From: Aliivibrio sp. S4MY1
GTDB taxonomy: Bacteria > Pseudomonadota > Gammaproteobacteria > Enterobacterales > Vibrionaceae
Direction: 5' to 3'
Length of the DNA: 64,000 nucleotides
NCBI RefSeq assembly: GCF_028765545.1
Contig: NZ_JARACP010000005.1
Span: 186,001 to 250,000 of the forward strand
Shown: one piece after another, positions 10,701 through 18,308 of the stretch
How positions within the stretch are numbered: the stretch's first letter is position 1
How the letters are laid out: the number at the start of each line of letters is the position of its first letter
Position numbers and translations under genes: made by a program
The notes under the pieces: model-generated
What the model was told of the DNA's origin: nothing
The model's input: only the letters and a program-made list of their open reading frames with translations
The model's database searches: none

Positions 10701-10838
10701 GCTCCCCTGCTTATCGACCCATTCTTTAAAAGCATGGCAGTGACTATTATGTTTGGTTTGTTGTTCGCAACCATACTGACATTAGTGGTTATCCCACTCT
10801 TTTATGCGATGTTCTTTAGGATCAAGGTAAACCACTAG
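7791..10838 (+). CDS. RND family efflux transporter, inner-membrane pump
   Basis: This 1015-residue protein is a proton-driven RND pump of the AcrB/MexF superfamily. It shows the family layout: TM1 near residues 12-30, a large periplasmic loop, a TM2-6 block with GALIIALGMLVDNAIVVTDG (TM4 acidic residue near 404), a second periplasmic loop, and the TM8-12 block with GMMVKNAIVLVDQAD (TM10 lysine near 920). The periplasmic loops resemble the shorter, non-AcrB RND branch found in many vibrios, so substrates may be bile salts, dyes or metabolites. I cannot assign a Vex number. A terminator follows directly. Confidence 0.92.
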   Translation: MDIARYTITKRTSVWVLITLILFGGYLSYLKLGRFEDPEFVIRQAVINTPYSGATAQEVSDEVTDIIEGAVQSLQEVKEVKSVSKQGMSEVTVEIKLEFAQSQAALQQVWDKLRRKIGDAQRQLPPGASASIVNDDFSDVYSLFFAVTGEGFSDKQLQDYVDDLRRELVLVPGVAKTATLGERQETIFVEMSSERMAQFGVSAEKVYQVLQKQNIVTVAGSIETDAMRIPVIPNSGINSINDLNNLQVSLGNNHTVLRLGDIATVTRGYQEPTSMLVRYNGERAVGFGISNVSGGNVVDMGDAVKARIAELEGQRPLGIELNVISMQSDSVRASVTNFIDNLIAAVVIVFVVLLLFMGLRSGIIIGFVLLLTVAGTLCIMLIQDIAMQRISLGALIIALGMLVDNAIVVTDGILVRLQTTPNDSRDEIVSDVVNATKWPLLGGTVVGICAFSAIGLSPSDMGEYAGSLFWVILYSMLLSWVFAITITPMLCHDFLTVKAIDNQAPPSRISQQYRQLLTWVLAHRGISLGLLLVVLFTSIYGVRYIPPGFMPESQRAQFVVDVYLPQGSDIKRTEQTIAAIEQDVKQKEGITNITSFVGGGGLRFMLTYSPEARNPSYGQLLIDIDDYQNIAPLLVELQTELDAKYTNASIKVWKFMLGRGGGKKIEAGFKGPDSHVLRQLAEQAKAIMLNDPQLIAVQDDWRQQVPVLRPQFSEEKAQQFGLTTQEINKAIAQTLSGRNVGVYREGNDLIPIVARSPETERNHQRAIENTEVFSPTTGSFISVSQLIESSNLVWEDAILRRIDRMPTILVQADPAPGVLTADAFKQVREKIEAIELPSGYQLIWYGEYKASKDANEGLVISAPYGFAAMILSVIFMFNALRQPLVIWLTAPLAIIGVSVGLIVFQTPFEFMAILGFLSLIGMMVKNAIVLVDQADVEVANGKPPYNAIIDASLSRARPVLLGALTTILGVAPLLIDPFFKSMAVTIMFGLLFATILTLVVIPLFYAMFFRIKVNH

Positions 10839-10865
10839 TTGAAAATTACTAAATAACTGGCATAA

Positions 10866-10897
10866 AAAAGGAGCGTTCAATACGCTCCTTTTCTTTA
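10866..10897. terminator. Bidirectional terminator between RND operon and focA
   Basis: AAAAGGAGCGT pairs with ACGCTCCTTTT around a five-base loop, with T-rich sequence after it and A-rich sequence before it. Confidence 0.88.
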
Positions 10898-10941
10898 TCT
10901 AACGTCTATCTAAAATTTACATAAGCAGTTAGCGCATCAAA

Positions 10942-11790
10942 TTAATGATGGTTTGGCTCACGTAGATAGATGATCCAGTACCCCATACCAACGAAGATAC
11001 CACCACCAATGATGTTACCAATCGTCACAGGGATAAGGTTATTAATAACAAAATTACTTAATGTTAAGTCTGCAAAATCTAATGCAGAATAACCACTTGC
11101 CGCCCAAAATTCAGGAGATGCAAATGTTTTAATACCGACAGCCATTGGAATTTGGAACATGTTTGCAATACAGTGCTCAAAACCAGCAGAAACAAACATT
11201 GCTACAGGAAGAATAATAACTAAAATTTTATCCGTTAATGTACGACCTGAAAATGTCATCCACACACCCACACACACTAACACATTACACATTAGCCCTA
11301 GCGCAACCGCCTGCCAAAAACCATGATGCATTTTATGCTGAGCAATTTTCATCGTATTAATACCAACTGCACCGCCATCATTCATGTATTGCTTAGCAAC
11401 TAACATGATACCAACAAGCAACATAGCACCAATAAAGTTACCGACATAAACAACCGCCCAGTTAGCACACAAGCTTTTCCAGCTAATTTTACCACTTGCA
11501 CGGGCAACCAGTGTTAATACTGAACTCGTAAACAGCTCACCACCAGTGACGACAACCAAAATAAGACCAAGGCTAAAGGCAAGACCACCAATAAAGTGAG
11601 ACATACCCCATGGCATTGACTCTGCGCCAGTAGTAACTGTGGTATAAAAAATGAAGGCAATACCGATGTGAATACCAGCAGTGATCGCTAATAAAAATGA
11701 TTTGAATGGGTCTTTAGTTGCTTTTGCTACGCCAACTTCAGCAGCGCGTTCAGCCATTTGTGGCGGTAATAAAGAGTCGAACTGGTTCAT
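10942..11790 (-). CDS. focA: Formate channel FocA
   Basis: This is a pentameric formate/nitrite-family channel moving formate across the inner membrane. It is closely similar to E. coli FocA along its whole length: ATKDPFKSFLLAITAG near the N-terminus, the omega-loop segment GGELFTSSVLTLVA, the gating histidine in FEHCIANMF, and the end GNIIGGGIFVGMGYWIIYLRE. The frame is open to 11880, but the family start (MNQFDSLLPPQMAE) is at 11790, giving 282 residues against 285 in E. coli. Neither start has a clear ribosome site. Unlike in E. coli, pflB is not adjacent; tag and a small gene lie upstream. Confidence 0.93.
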   Translation of the reverse strand: MNQFDSLLPPQMAERAAEVGVAKATKDPFKSFLLAITAGIHIGIAFIFYTTVTTGAESMPWGMSHFIGGLAFSLGLILVVVTGGELFTSSVLTLVARASGKISWKSLCANWAVVYVGNFIGAMLLVGIMLVAKQYMNDGGAVGINTMKIAQHKMHHGFWQAVALGLMCNVLVCVGVWMTFSGRTLTDKILVIILPVAMFVSAGFEHCIANMFQIPMAVGIKTFASPEFWAASGYSALDFADLTLSNFVINNLIPVTIGNIIGGGIFVGMGYWIIYLREPNHH

Positions 11791-11959
11791 ATTAGTAACA
11801 TTTTGATACAAGTGAATAGGAAGGTCGGATAATCCTCCTATTTTGTACGGAATACAAGCGATTTTCAGGTCTGCAAGCATTAAAATTGAGAAAATTTACA
11901 ACTATTTTAAAAAAACACAAAATGAGACATAGTTCACACTCAATAAGTAAATATAAGAT

Positions 11960-12145
11960 TTAGATTTTGATGTCTATCTTATCTTTATGGCGACGATCTT
12001 GTTTAAATCGTCTCTCATACAAAACAGGTTTAGAAGGGTAATTTCGACGGTCTTCTTTCTTACGCAATTCTTCTTGATACGTTCCGTCAACATCCACCGT
12101 ATCAATAATATTTTCTTCTACATTAGGTAATGATTTCTTATTCAT
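11960..12145 (-). CDS. Small charged hypothetical protein, coupled to tag
   Basis: A 61-residue, highly charged protein rich in Arg, Lys, Asp and Glu, with a C-terminal run of the form YERRFKQDRR. I recognise no domain. Its ATG overlaps the stop of tag by one base (TAATG), so it is probably translated by re-initiation after tag. The coupling argues that it is a real gene. Function unknown. Confidence 0.6.
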   Translation of the reverse strand: MNKKSLPNVEENIIDTVDVDGTYQEELRKKEDRRNYPSKPVLYERRFKQDRRHKDKIDIKI

Positions 12146-12720
12146 TACTTTTCCTTACTGTCTTTATTATAACAAGGGCAGCTAACTAAGTGATCATTCA
12201 CGACCCCTGTTGCCTGCAAAAAGGCATAGCAAATAGTAGATCCCACAAACTTAAAGCCACGTTTCTTTAAATCTTTACTTAATTTATCTGATAACTCAGT
12301 TGTTGCTGGTACCTCAGACATGCTTTTCCAATGATTCTGAATAGGCGTTTGGCCGACATAACCCCATAGGTAATTAGAAAAACTGCCGAACTCTTTTTGT
12401 ATATTAATAAAAGCGTGAGCATTAGTAATTGTAGATTTAATTTTAAGTCGGTTGCGTATAATTCTCACATCCAGCATTAACGCATCTACTTTTTCTTGAT
12501 CGTATTGACTGATTTTTTCAATATCAAATTGATCAAATAGAAGCCTATATCCTTCTCGCTTCTTTAAAATAGTCGACCAGCTTAATCCAGCTTGAGCCCC
12601 TTCTAGAGTTAAATACTCAAATAATTCATCATCAGAATAAACCGGAACGCCCCATTCATTATCATGATAATCTCTATCTAAATCAGAAACCTCTGCCCAT
12701 TCACAACGCTTTTTATCCAT
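12145..12720 (-). CDS. tag: DNA-3-methyladenine glycosylase I
   Basis: Tag removes 3-methyladenine from alkylated DNA to begin base-excision repair. The 191-residue length is normal. The family zinc site is visible: Cys in KRCEW near the N-terminus, His in DRDYHDNEWG, and the C-terminal His and Cys in VVNDHLVSCPCY. The catalytic/recognition segment LEGAQAGLSWSTILKKREGYR and the NRLKI stretch are conserved. It is the first gene of a two-gene unit with the 61-residue protein downstream. Confidence 0.95.
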   Translation of the reverse strand: MDKKRCEWAEVSDLDRDYHDNEWGVPVYSDDELFEYLTLEGAQAGLSWSTILKKREGYRLLFDQFDIEKISQYDQEKVDALMLDVRIIRNRLKIKSTITNAHAFINIQKEFGSFSNYLWGYVGQTPIQNHWKSMSEVPATTELSDKLSKDLKKRGFKFVGSTICYAFLQATGVVNDHLVSCPCYNKDSKEK

Positions 12721-12836
12721 TGTTATAACCTCTTTTCTTAGACAACTTAACTGAGTTCACACTACCGCAACTAGTATCCTATTCTGTATTGTCATTATGC
12801 TACCATTTGCGCACTTTTTTCTGAGTGGCTGTCTGT

Positions 12837-13277
12837 ATGAAAATTCTTTCAACTGTATTCAAAACATTCTGTATTACTGCCTTATTACTTATCGGCTTCT
12901 TTTTCTCTGACATGACTCATTTTGTCAAAAATCAGCTCAAGCCAAGCATTGCGATTGAAGATACTTGCCAGCTATCGACTCAACCCTGCATACAAAATGG
13001 CGTTGATATTCAGTTACAAAAAGACACTCTTACGCCTTTAGAGCCTAGCTCTATTACCGTTAAATGGCCAAATACGAACTCAGAAAAACTCCTTCTTTCT
13101 CTTCAAGGGGTCGATATGGAAATGGGTAATCCTATTTTCCAACTAACCAAAACCAACAACAGCACATTTGAAGGCGAGATCCTATTACCTATTTGTACTC
13201 AAAATACAATGGTGTGGACAGGAACCCTCACTGATGGAAATACAGAAGTCACTATTTCATTAAAGGCTCAACAATGA
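12837..13277 (+). CDS. Membrane-anchored hypothetical protein of the SCO1/PCuAC operon
   Basis: About 146 residues with an N-terminal membrane anchor (residues 8-27) and a periplasmic beta-rich domain. It contains three or four cysteines (two as CQLSTQPC, one as LPICTQ) and a Met-rich segment GVDMEMGN. The GTG at 12825 is an alternative start. It overlaps the SCO1 gene by four bases, so the two are co-translated. The Met/Cys content and position suggest a part in copper delivery to cytochrome oxidase, but no named family is recognised and this is inference from context. Confidence 0.7.
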   Translation: MKILSTVFKTFCITALLLIGFFFSDMTHFVKNQLKPSIAIEDTCQLSTQPCIQNGVDIQLQKDTLTPLEPSSITVKWPNTNSEKLLLSLQGVDMEMGNPIFQLTKTNNSTFEGEILLPICTQNTMVWTGTLTDGNTEVTISLKAQQ

Positions 13278-13831
13278 AAAAACTCTTACTCATTATCGCG
13301 ATCGTATTCGCAGGATTTGCGTTAAAACAGATCTACTTAGCAAATCTCACTGATGATGCCTCTCTTTATGGCGAAAACAATAATGCCGTTGATCTGTTTG
13401 ATCTTAACGATCCACGTATTCGTATTATCTACTTCGGTTTTACACGCTGTCCTGATGTTTGTCCTACGTCATTAGCTATGCTATCAGGCGCATTCAACCA
13501 GATAGACGACACCACATTATCTCAATTTCGCCCTATTTTTATCACGCTTGACCCACAAAGAGACTCACCAGAGCACTCAGCTGAATACGCACATTACTTT
13601 CACAAAAAGATAGAAGGCAGCTCTGGCTCACTGCAAGCGATCAATATGTTAACTGAGCGTTACGGCGTCACCTTCCATAAAACTGAACTGAAAGACTCTG
13701 CATTAGAGTATACGATTGATCACTCCTCCTATTTTTACTTTCTAACACCAGACGGAACATTAATCACCAAAGTACCTCATACCGTGACACCTGAACCAAT
13801 AGTGAAAGCGATTATGTCTCTTTCGCAATAA
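13274..13831 (+). CDS. SCO1/SenC family copper chaperone
   Basis: SCO proteins are membrane-tethered thioredoxin-fold proteins that deliver copper to, or reduce, the CuA site of cytochrome c oxidase. This 185-residue protein has an N-terminal anchor (residues 3-20), the CxxxC metal site FTRCPDVCPTS (Cys59, Cys63), the LDPQRDSPE strand, and the distal ligand His near residue 149 in TIDHSSYFYF. All key residues are present. It overlaps the upstream membrane protein by four bases and is followed after 48 bp by a PCuAC chaperone, forming a copper-assembly operon. Confidence 0.93.
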   Translation: MKKLLLIIAIVFAGFALKQIYLANLTDDASLYGENNNAVDLFDLNDPRIRIIYFGFTRCPDVCPTSLAMLSGAFNQIDDTTLSQFRPIFITLDPQRDSPEHSAEYAHYFHKKIEGSSGSLQAINMLTERYGVTFHKTELKDSALEYTIDHSSYFYFLTPDGTLITKVPHTVTPEPIVKAIMSLSQ

Positions 13832-13843
13832 AAATAACTCGTG

Positions 13844-13855
13844 TCCCTAAGGGAC
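13844..13855. repeat. Short palindrome between SCO1 and PCuAC genes
   Basis: GTCCCT and AGGGAC form a compact perfect hairpin 24 bp before the PCuAC start codon. There is no T-tract, so it is not a terminator. It may be an mRNA-processing or translation element. Confidence 0.4.
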
Positions 13856-13879
13856 CACTACTTCTTAAAGGAATATCCG

Positions 13880-14326
13880 ATGAAAAAAACCATCTTTGCT
13901 CTAAGTACTCTTTTACTTAGCTCTACCGCTTTTGCTCAAAGTGAATTAACCATTGAAAATCCATACGCACGTGCAACGCCACCCAATGCGGTTAATAGTG
14001 CTATTTTCATGACCATAAAAAATGACGGCGATAAAGATCGAACATTGGTATCAGCCACGACCTCAGCTGCAAATAAAGTTGAACTGCATACCGTGATAAA
14101 GACGGACGGCATGATGAAAATGCGTGAAGTAGAATCTATCACCATTGCAAAAAACTCAAACACCGTTTTAAAGCCAGGTGGATTACACATCATGCTTTTT
14201 GAACTAACAGGCCCGTTAAAAGAAGAAGAGTTTATTGACGTAAACCTTAACTTTGCAAATGGCGATAAAGAAGTATTTAAAGCACCAGTAAAAAAAGTAA
14301 TGGCAGGAATGAAGCACAAAATGTAA
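13880..14326 (+). CDS. Periplasmic copper chaperone PCuAC (DUF461)
   Basis: PCuAC-type proteins bind Cu(I) in the periplasm and pass it to SCO or directly to CuA of cytochrome oxidase. From the start at 13880 (AAGGAATAT ribosome site) the protein has 148 residues with a clean signal peptide cleaved at AFA. The family motif is visible: ELHTVIKTDGMMKM with His and Met ligands, then GGLHIMLFEL with the second His-x-Met. An upstream in-frame GTG at 13841 has no ribosome site and would bury the signal peptide. It is third in the operon after SCO1. Confidence 0.92.
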   Translation: MKKTIFALSTLLLSSTAFAQSELTIENPYARATPPNAVNSAIFMTIKNDGDKDRTLVSATTSAANKVELHTVIKTDGMMKMREVESITIAKNSNTVLKPGGLHIMLFELTGPLKEEEFIDVNLNFANGDKEVFKAPVKKVMAGMKHKM

Positions 14327-14427
14327 TCATGTCTTTCTAATAAATCAAAGTGTCCGATTAGAGATATATATAATTAATTGTACCTGTCAAACTGCATCCC
14401 ATTATCCTCTGATGAGATGCAGTTCAC

Positions 14428-15324
14428 ATGTATTATCTTTTACCGCTATTCACCGTACTTATTTGGGGCGGCAATTCTATTATTAATAAAATGGCAGCTT
14501 CTGCTATTGAGCCAAGTGCAATGAGTTTTTATCGTTGGGCTTTTGCCATGCTGATTTTGACTCCATTTTGTTTGCCTTCTGTCATCAAATCTCGTCATGT
14601 GATCCGTCCTTATTTAAGTAAATTAGCTTTTTTAGCCCTACTTGGCATGGTGTTAAACCAATCTCTAGGATATTACGCTGGCCTAACAACAACGGCTTCC
14701 AACATGTCTCTTATTACCTCGCTAGTGCCTTTGATTAGTATTTTCTTAAGCTTACCTCTACTAGGTAAACGTATTTCTAAATTAAGTATTGTGGGTGCGG
14801 TGATCTCGCTAGCTGGCTTAACATTCATGCTTGGGCATGGCGATGTGACTTTCTTCTTACATCAACCAATTACTGAAGGTGATGGCTTAATGGTTATCGC
14901 AGCTCTTTGCTATGCGGCCTACTGTGTTTTATTAAAACGTTGGAAAATGCCCATCACCAACTGGCAGCTAATTTACATGCAAGGCTTATTTGCTGTTGCT
15001 ATGTTGACCCCACTGTGGCTAACGAGTGAAACATTACTTCCTACTGAAGGCTCTATTCCACTCATCATGTATGCCTCAATTGCAGCATCTATTCTCGCGC
15101 CTTGGATGTGGGTAAAAGCGATTGATGTCATTGGTGCAGAATCAAGTGCGATGTTCATGAATCTACTGCCTGTAGTGGCGGTATCTCTAGCCGCGATTCT
15201 GTTGGGTGAGAAGATTGAGAGCTACCATTTAATGGGTGGTTTAATGGTAATTTCTGGTGTTATCTTGGCTCAAATTAAAACCAAAAAAGCCAAACCAGAA
15301 GCAAACGAACTTATCAAAGCGTAA
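14428..15324 (+). CDS. DMT superfamily (EamA) transporter
   Basis: A 298-residue inner-membrane protein with ten hydrophobic segments in two EamA repeats (about 5-135 and 150-285). The first begins PLFTVLIWGGNSIINKM; the second ends LLGEKIESYHLMGGLMVISGVILAQ, both usual for drug/metabolite exporters. Substrate cannot be predicted. It follows the copper operon by about 100 bp and is closed by a terminator at 15352-15381. Confidence 0.88.
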   Translation: MYYLLPLFTVLIWGGNSIINKMAASAIEPSAMSFYRWAFAMLILTPFCLPSVIKSRHVIRPYLSKLAFLALLGMVLNQSLGYYAGLTTTASNMSLITSLVPLISIFLSLPLLGKRISKLSIVGAVISLAGLTFMLGHGDVTFFLHQPITEGDGLMVIAALCYAAYCVLLKRWKMPITNWQLIYMQGLFAVAMLTPLWLTSETLLPTEGSIPLIMYASIAASILAPWMWVKAIDVIGAESSAMFMNLLPVVAVSLAAILLGEKIESYHLMGGLMVISGVILAQIKTKKAKPEANELIKA

Positions 15325-15351
15325 TTATTGTTAGTATTAACATGATATAAG

Positions 15352-15381
15352 AAAGCCGACTGTCTATAAGTCGGCTTTTTT
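15352..15381 (+). terminator. Intrinsic terminator after EamA transporter
   Basis: AAAGCCGACT pairs with AGTCGGCTTT around a seven-base loop, followed by a T-tract. Confidence 0.9.
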
Positions 15382-15421
15382 GTGGGTGTTCGTTAGTTAT
15401 TACTGAATAATTAAATGGAAA

Positions 15422-15679
15422 TTAGTTACCTACCATCTCATGATGCTCAGTCAGCTGCTTATACAAAGTGTCTTTTAACTCCATACGCTGATGTTTTAAT
15501 GCATTCATGCTCTCATCATCAATTGGGCTACCGGATATTTCTAGCTGTCGAATGTCGTAATCCAATTGATGGTATTGCTGGAGATCGGCTTTAAATTTAG
15601 GATCGTCATGATTGAGCTGAACAATATCTAATTTAAGCTCTGGAAAATCTAAGATAAAAGCGTGGTTTTCATTTAGCAT
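15422..15679 (-). CDS. YdcH/DUF465 family protein
   Basis: A small helical hairpin protein of about 85 residues. The sequence MLNENHAFILDFPE...YHQLDYDIRQLE...LKHQRMELKDTLYKQL matches the DUF465 pattern, with the conserved internal YHxLDxxIRxLE segment. Start chosen at 15679, behind AAGGAAG; a GTG two codons upstream is possible. Members are common in vibrios and of unknown function. Confidence 0.85.
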   Translation of the reverse strand: MLNENHAFILDFPELKLDIVQLNHDDPKFKADLQQYHQLDYDIRQLEISGSPIDDESMNALKHQRMELKDTLYKQLTEHHEMVGN

Positions 15680-15781
15680 TGGCACTTCCTTTTCTATCAG
15701 ATTATTTACCAGTATAGGAGCAATCCATCAAAAGAAATGTGCCGTATCACGCAAAGTTAATCACGAATCTTCTGCAAGGTA

Positions 15782-16576
15782 TTAGCCCTCAGCGAGTTGA
15801 TCTTCATGCTTCGCTACTTTATGTCCATCTTCAGTACAGCCCTCTTTCCAGTAGCTGCTGATATAAAGATCGTCTTTATCGACTTCTTTTTCATTACGGA
15901 AATAAGTGCGAAGTTGTCTCATTTGATTAAACTCGCAAGCACTCCACACAGCAACTCTGCCCGTTTTCCACTCTTGTGCTCGAACTGTACCTGTTAAGTC
16001 TTGTGTATCAGATTTGAGTACCCACACTAACTCAATGCCTTGTGGCTTAGCTAACGTCTGTTTATCTGATTCATGATTAATTTCAATCACAGCGTAGCCT
16101 ACCGCTGTTGCTGGTAAGGCTTCTAGTTTTGCAGACAAAGCAGGTAACGCTGTCATATCTGCCACTAAAAAGAACCAATCTGCACTATGATTAAGCCCTT
16201 TGATGCTTCCTGGACCTGCAATTGAAATCGTATCGCCACTTACTGCATTTTGAGCCCATGCCGAAGCAAAGCCTCCTGTTTCAGCTGTCATCACTGTATT
16301 CGCATGGTGATGGCGAACAAAATCGACATCCAGCTCATTCTGCTCTTTTCTCAAATTACGCACGGTATAAGTACGCATCATTGGACGAGTCCCGTCAGGA
16401 ATACCAGAAAGATCGGTTCCGCCATTCTCGTTAAACATCAGCTTGATGTAACCGCCTTCACTTTCCATATCAAAAGTAGAAAGGTCTTCGGCTTTAAACG
16501 TAATGCGCTGCATGTTTTCTGTTAGTTGAGTGCTATTAATAACCGTCAATACACGTGGAGAGGGTTTCTTATTCAT
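15782..16576 (-). CDS. Siderophore-interacting protein (ViuB-like ferric reductase)
   Basis: SIP-family flavoproteins reduce ferric siderophores in the cytoplasm to release iron. The 264-residue protein has the FAD-binding core RPMMRTYTVRNLRKE, with the RxYT motif, and AGPGSIKGL, then the C-terminal NAD(P)H-type domain ending with YISSYWKEGCTEDGHK, where SYW(K/R)xG is a family hallmark. It is the last gene of the siderophore ABC operon, starting 11 bp after the ATPase stop, so it should process the imported complex. Confidence 0.9.
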   Translation of the reverse strand: MNKKPSPRVLTVINSTQLTENMQRITFKAEDLSTFDMESEGGYIKLMFNENGGTDLSGIPDGTRPMMRTYTVRNLRKEQNELDVDFVRHHHANTVMTAETGGFASAWAQNAVSGDTISIAGPGSIKGLNHSADWFFLVADMTALPALSAKLEALPATAVGYAVIEINHESDKQTLAKPQGIELVWVLKSDTQDLTGTVRAQEWKTGRVAVWSACEFNQMRQLRTYFRNEKEVDKDDLYISSYWKEGCTEDGHKVAKHEDQLAEG

Positions 16577-16587
16577 AACTTAATCCT

Positions 16588-17349
16588 TTATTGTCCGTAA
16601 TACATACAGATACGTTGGCCATTAACTTCATGGATATCAAATTCAGTTTCGTAAATCTCGGATAACACGTCTTTTCTGATCACTTCAGCAACGGTACCAT
16701 TTGCTACTACTTTGCCCTTTTTAAGCGCCACAATGTTGTCTGAATAACAGGATGCGAAGTTAATATCATGAATCACTATCACTACGGCTTTTCCTAATTC
16801 ATGAGCCAGCGTTTTAATGTTTTTCATGATTTGCAATGAATGCTTAATATCTAGATTGTTTAACGGCTCATCTAAAAAGACATAATCCGTATCTTGTGCA
16901 ACCACCATGGCAATAAATGCCAATTGACGCTGGCCACCACTTAATTGATCTAAGTACTTATTCTGAATAGGTGCAAGATCTAAATAATTGATCGCCTTAT
17001 CCATTACTTCATTATCATGCTTTGTTAACTTACCTTGGCTATAAGGAAATCGACCAAAAGCAACAAGCTCACGCACCGTAAAACGCATGTTTAAATTATT
17101 TGATTGTCGAAGTACCGCTAGTTTTTTCGCTAAGGCTTTTGTGTCCCAATCCACCACTTCTTGGTTTTCAATGAGCACACTGCCACTGTCTTTTGCTAAT
17201 AAGCGGCTTGCCATAGATAGCACGGTACTTTTACCGGCACCATTAGGTCCAATGATCGACGTCACTTCACCTTTAATAAAAGAAGCAGAAGCTTGGTCGA
17301 CAACTTTTTGCTGACCAAATGATTTTGATAGTTGAGATAATGAAATCAT
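16588..17349 (-). CDS. Siderophore ABC transporter ATPase (VctC/FatE type)
   Basis: A 253-residue FepC-type ABC ATPase energising uptake of ferric siderophore. Visible are Walker A GPNGAGKST (about residue 34), the Q-loop in VLRQSNNL, signature LSGGQRQ (about 138), Walker B DYVFLDEP and the switch His in VIVIHDIN. It lies eight bases after the second permease and eleven before the SIP gene, in the Fur-headed operon. Confidence 0.94.
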   Translation of the reverse strand: MISLSQLSKSFGQQKVVDQASASFIKGEVTSIIGPNGAGKSTVLSMASRLLAKDSGSVLIENQEVVDWDTKALAKKLAVLRQSNNLNMRFTVRELVAFGRFPYSQGKLTKHDNEVMDKAINYLDLAPIQNKYLDQLSGGQRQLAFIAMVVAQDTDYVFLDEPLNNLDIKHSLQIMKNIKTLAHELGKAVVIVIHDINFASCYSDNIVALKKGKVVANGTVAEVIRKDVLSEIYETEFDIHEVNGQRICMYYGQ

Positions 17350-17357
17350 ACGTTTCT

Positions 17358-18308
17358 CTATTGAATTTTTTGTCGAACTAACAGCGATAAGAAGTACAAA
17401 CCACCGATAAAATTAATCACTACGCTTAATGTCGTTTCAAACTTAAAGATATTCTCAATCGCCCATTGTCCTGAAAGCAGCATCGACATCGCCATTAAAC
17501 TGCTTCCCAGTAGTAAAGTTCGGTGACGATAGGTATGGAAAAACTCTTTTGCTAAGTTAGCCACCAATAAACCAAAGAACATTACAGGACCAACTAATGC
17601 TGTCGATACTGAAATTAAGATAGCCACTAAGATAAGCACCTGCTTAGTTACTTTACCCACATCAACACCTAAACTGGTCGCGTTATCGTTATCAAGCCAG
17701 AATACATCAAGCACATTCGACATTCGAAATAACACGGCACTAATTAGTAATAATGGGATAACACACAAATAAACTAACTCTTTGTTAATATTATTAAAAC
17801 TTGCAAACATACTAGATTGAATCGAAGCAAAGTCGTTTGGATCAACCAACATCATAAAAAATGAAGAAACGTTAGAAAACAGCTGCCCAAAAATCACACC
17901 AAGCAATAATAAGGTAATGACATTACTGTTGTTTTTCTTAAAGTAAAAGCCAAATAACAACAAAGAAAAACCGACCATTATCACAACTGACATAGCAAAA
18001 TTAACAAATGGGTTTAATAGGAAAATACTAAAGCAACCAAAAATAACCACAACCAATACTTGAGTCAGTAAATACAAGGCATCAAACCCCATAATACTTG
18101 GTGTTAAAATGCGGTTATGCGTAATGGTTTGAAATACCAAAGACGACTGTGCAATCGCAATACTGGCTAAAATCATCGCCAATACTTTAGGCACTCGACG
18201 AGACAAAAAATACTCATAATTGGAAGCATCAAGCCCAATACCAATAAACAAAAAGGTGAATAAAACGGTTATAAAAGCCAATGCCGTTAGTTTAATTGAA
18301 TCAGACAT
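17358..18308 (-). CDS. Siderophore ABC transporter permease 2 (VctG/FatC type)
   Basis: A FecCD-family permease of about 316 residues with eight to ten hydrophobic segments. It shows the family segments RVPKVLAMILASIAIAQSSL near the N-terminus and GLLVANLAKEFFHTYRHRTLL near the C-terminus, where it contacts the ATPase. Start at 18308 (MSDSIKL) has AAAGGTAA upstream and overlaps the preceding permease stop by eight bases (ATGTCTGA), indicating translational coupling. The longer frame to 18353 is rejected. Confidence 0.92.
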   Translation of the reverse strand: MSDSIKLTALAFITVLFTFLFIGIGLDASNYEYFLSRRVPKVLAMILASIAIAQSSLVFQTITHNRILTPSIMGFDALYLLTQVLVVVIFGCFSIFLLNPFVNFAMSVVIMVGFSLLLFGFYFKKNNSNVITLLLLGVIFGQLFSNVSSFFMMLVDPNDFASIQSSMFASFNNINKELVYLCVIPLLLISAVLFRMSNVLDVFWLDNDNATSLGVDVGKVTKQVLILVAILISVSTALVGPVMFFGLLVANLAKEFFHTYRHRTLLLGSSLMAMSMLLSGQWAIENIFKFETTLSVVINFIGGLYFLSLLVRQKIQ

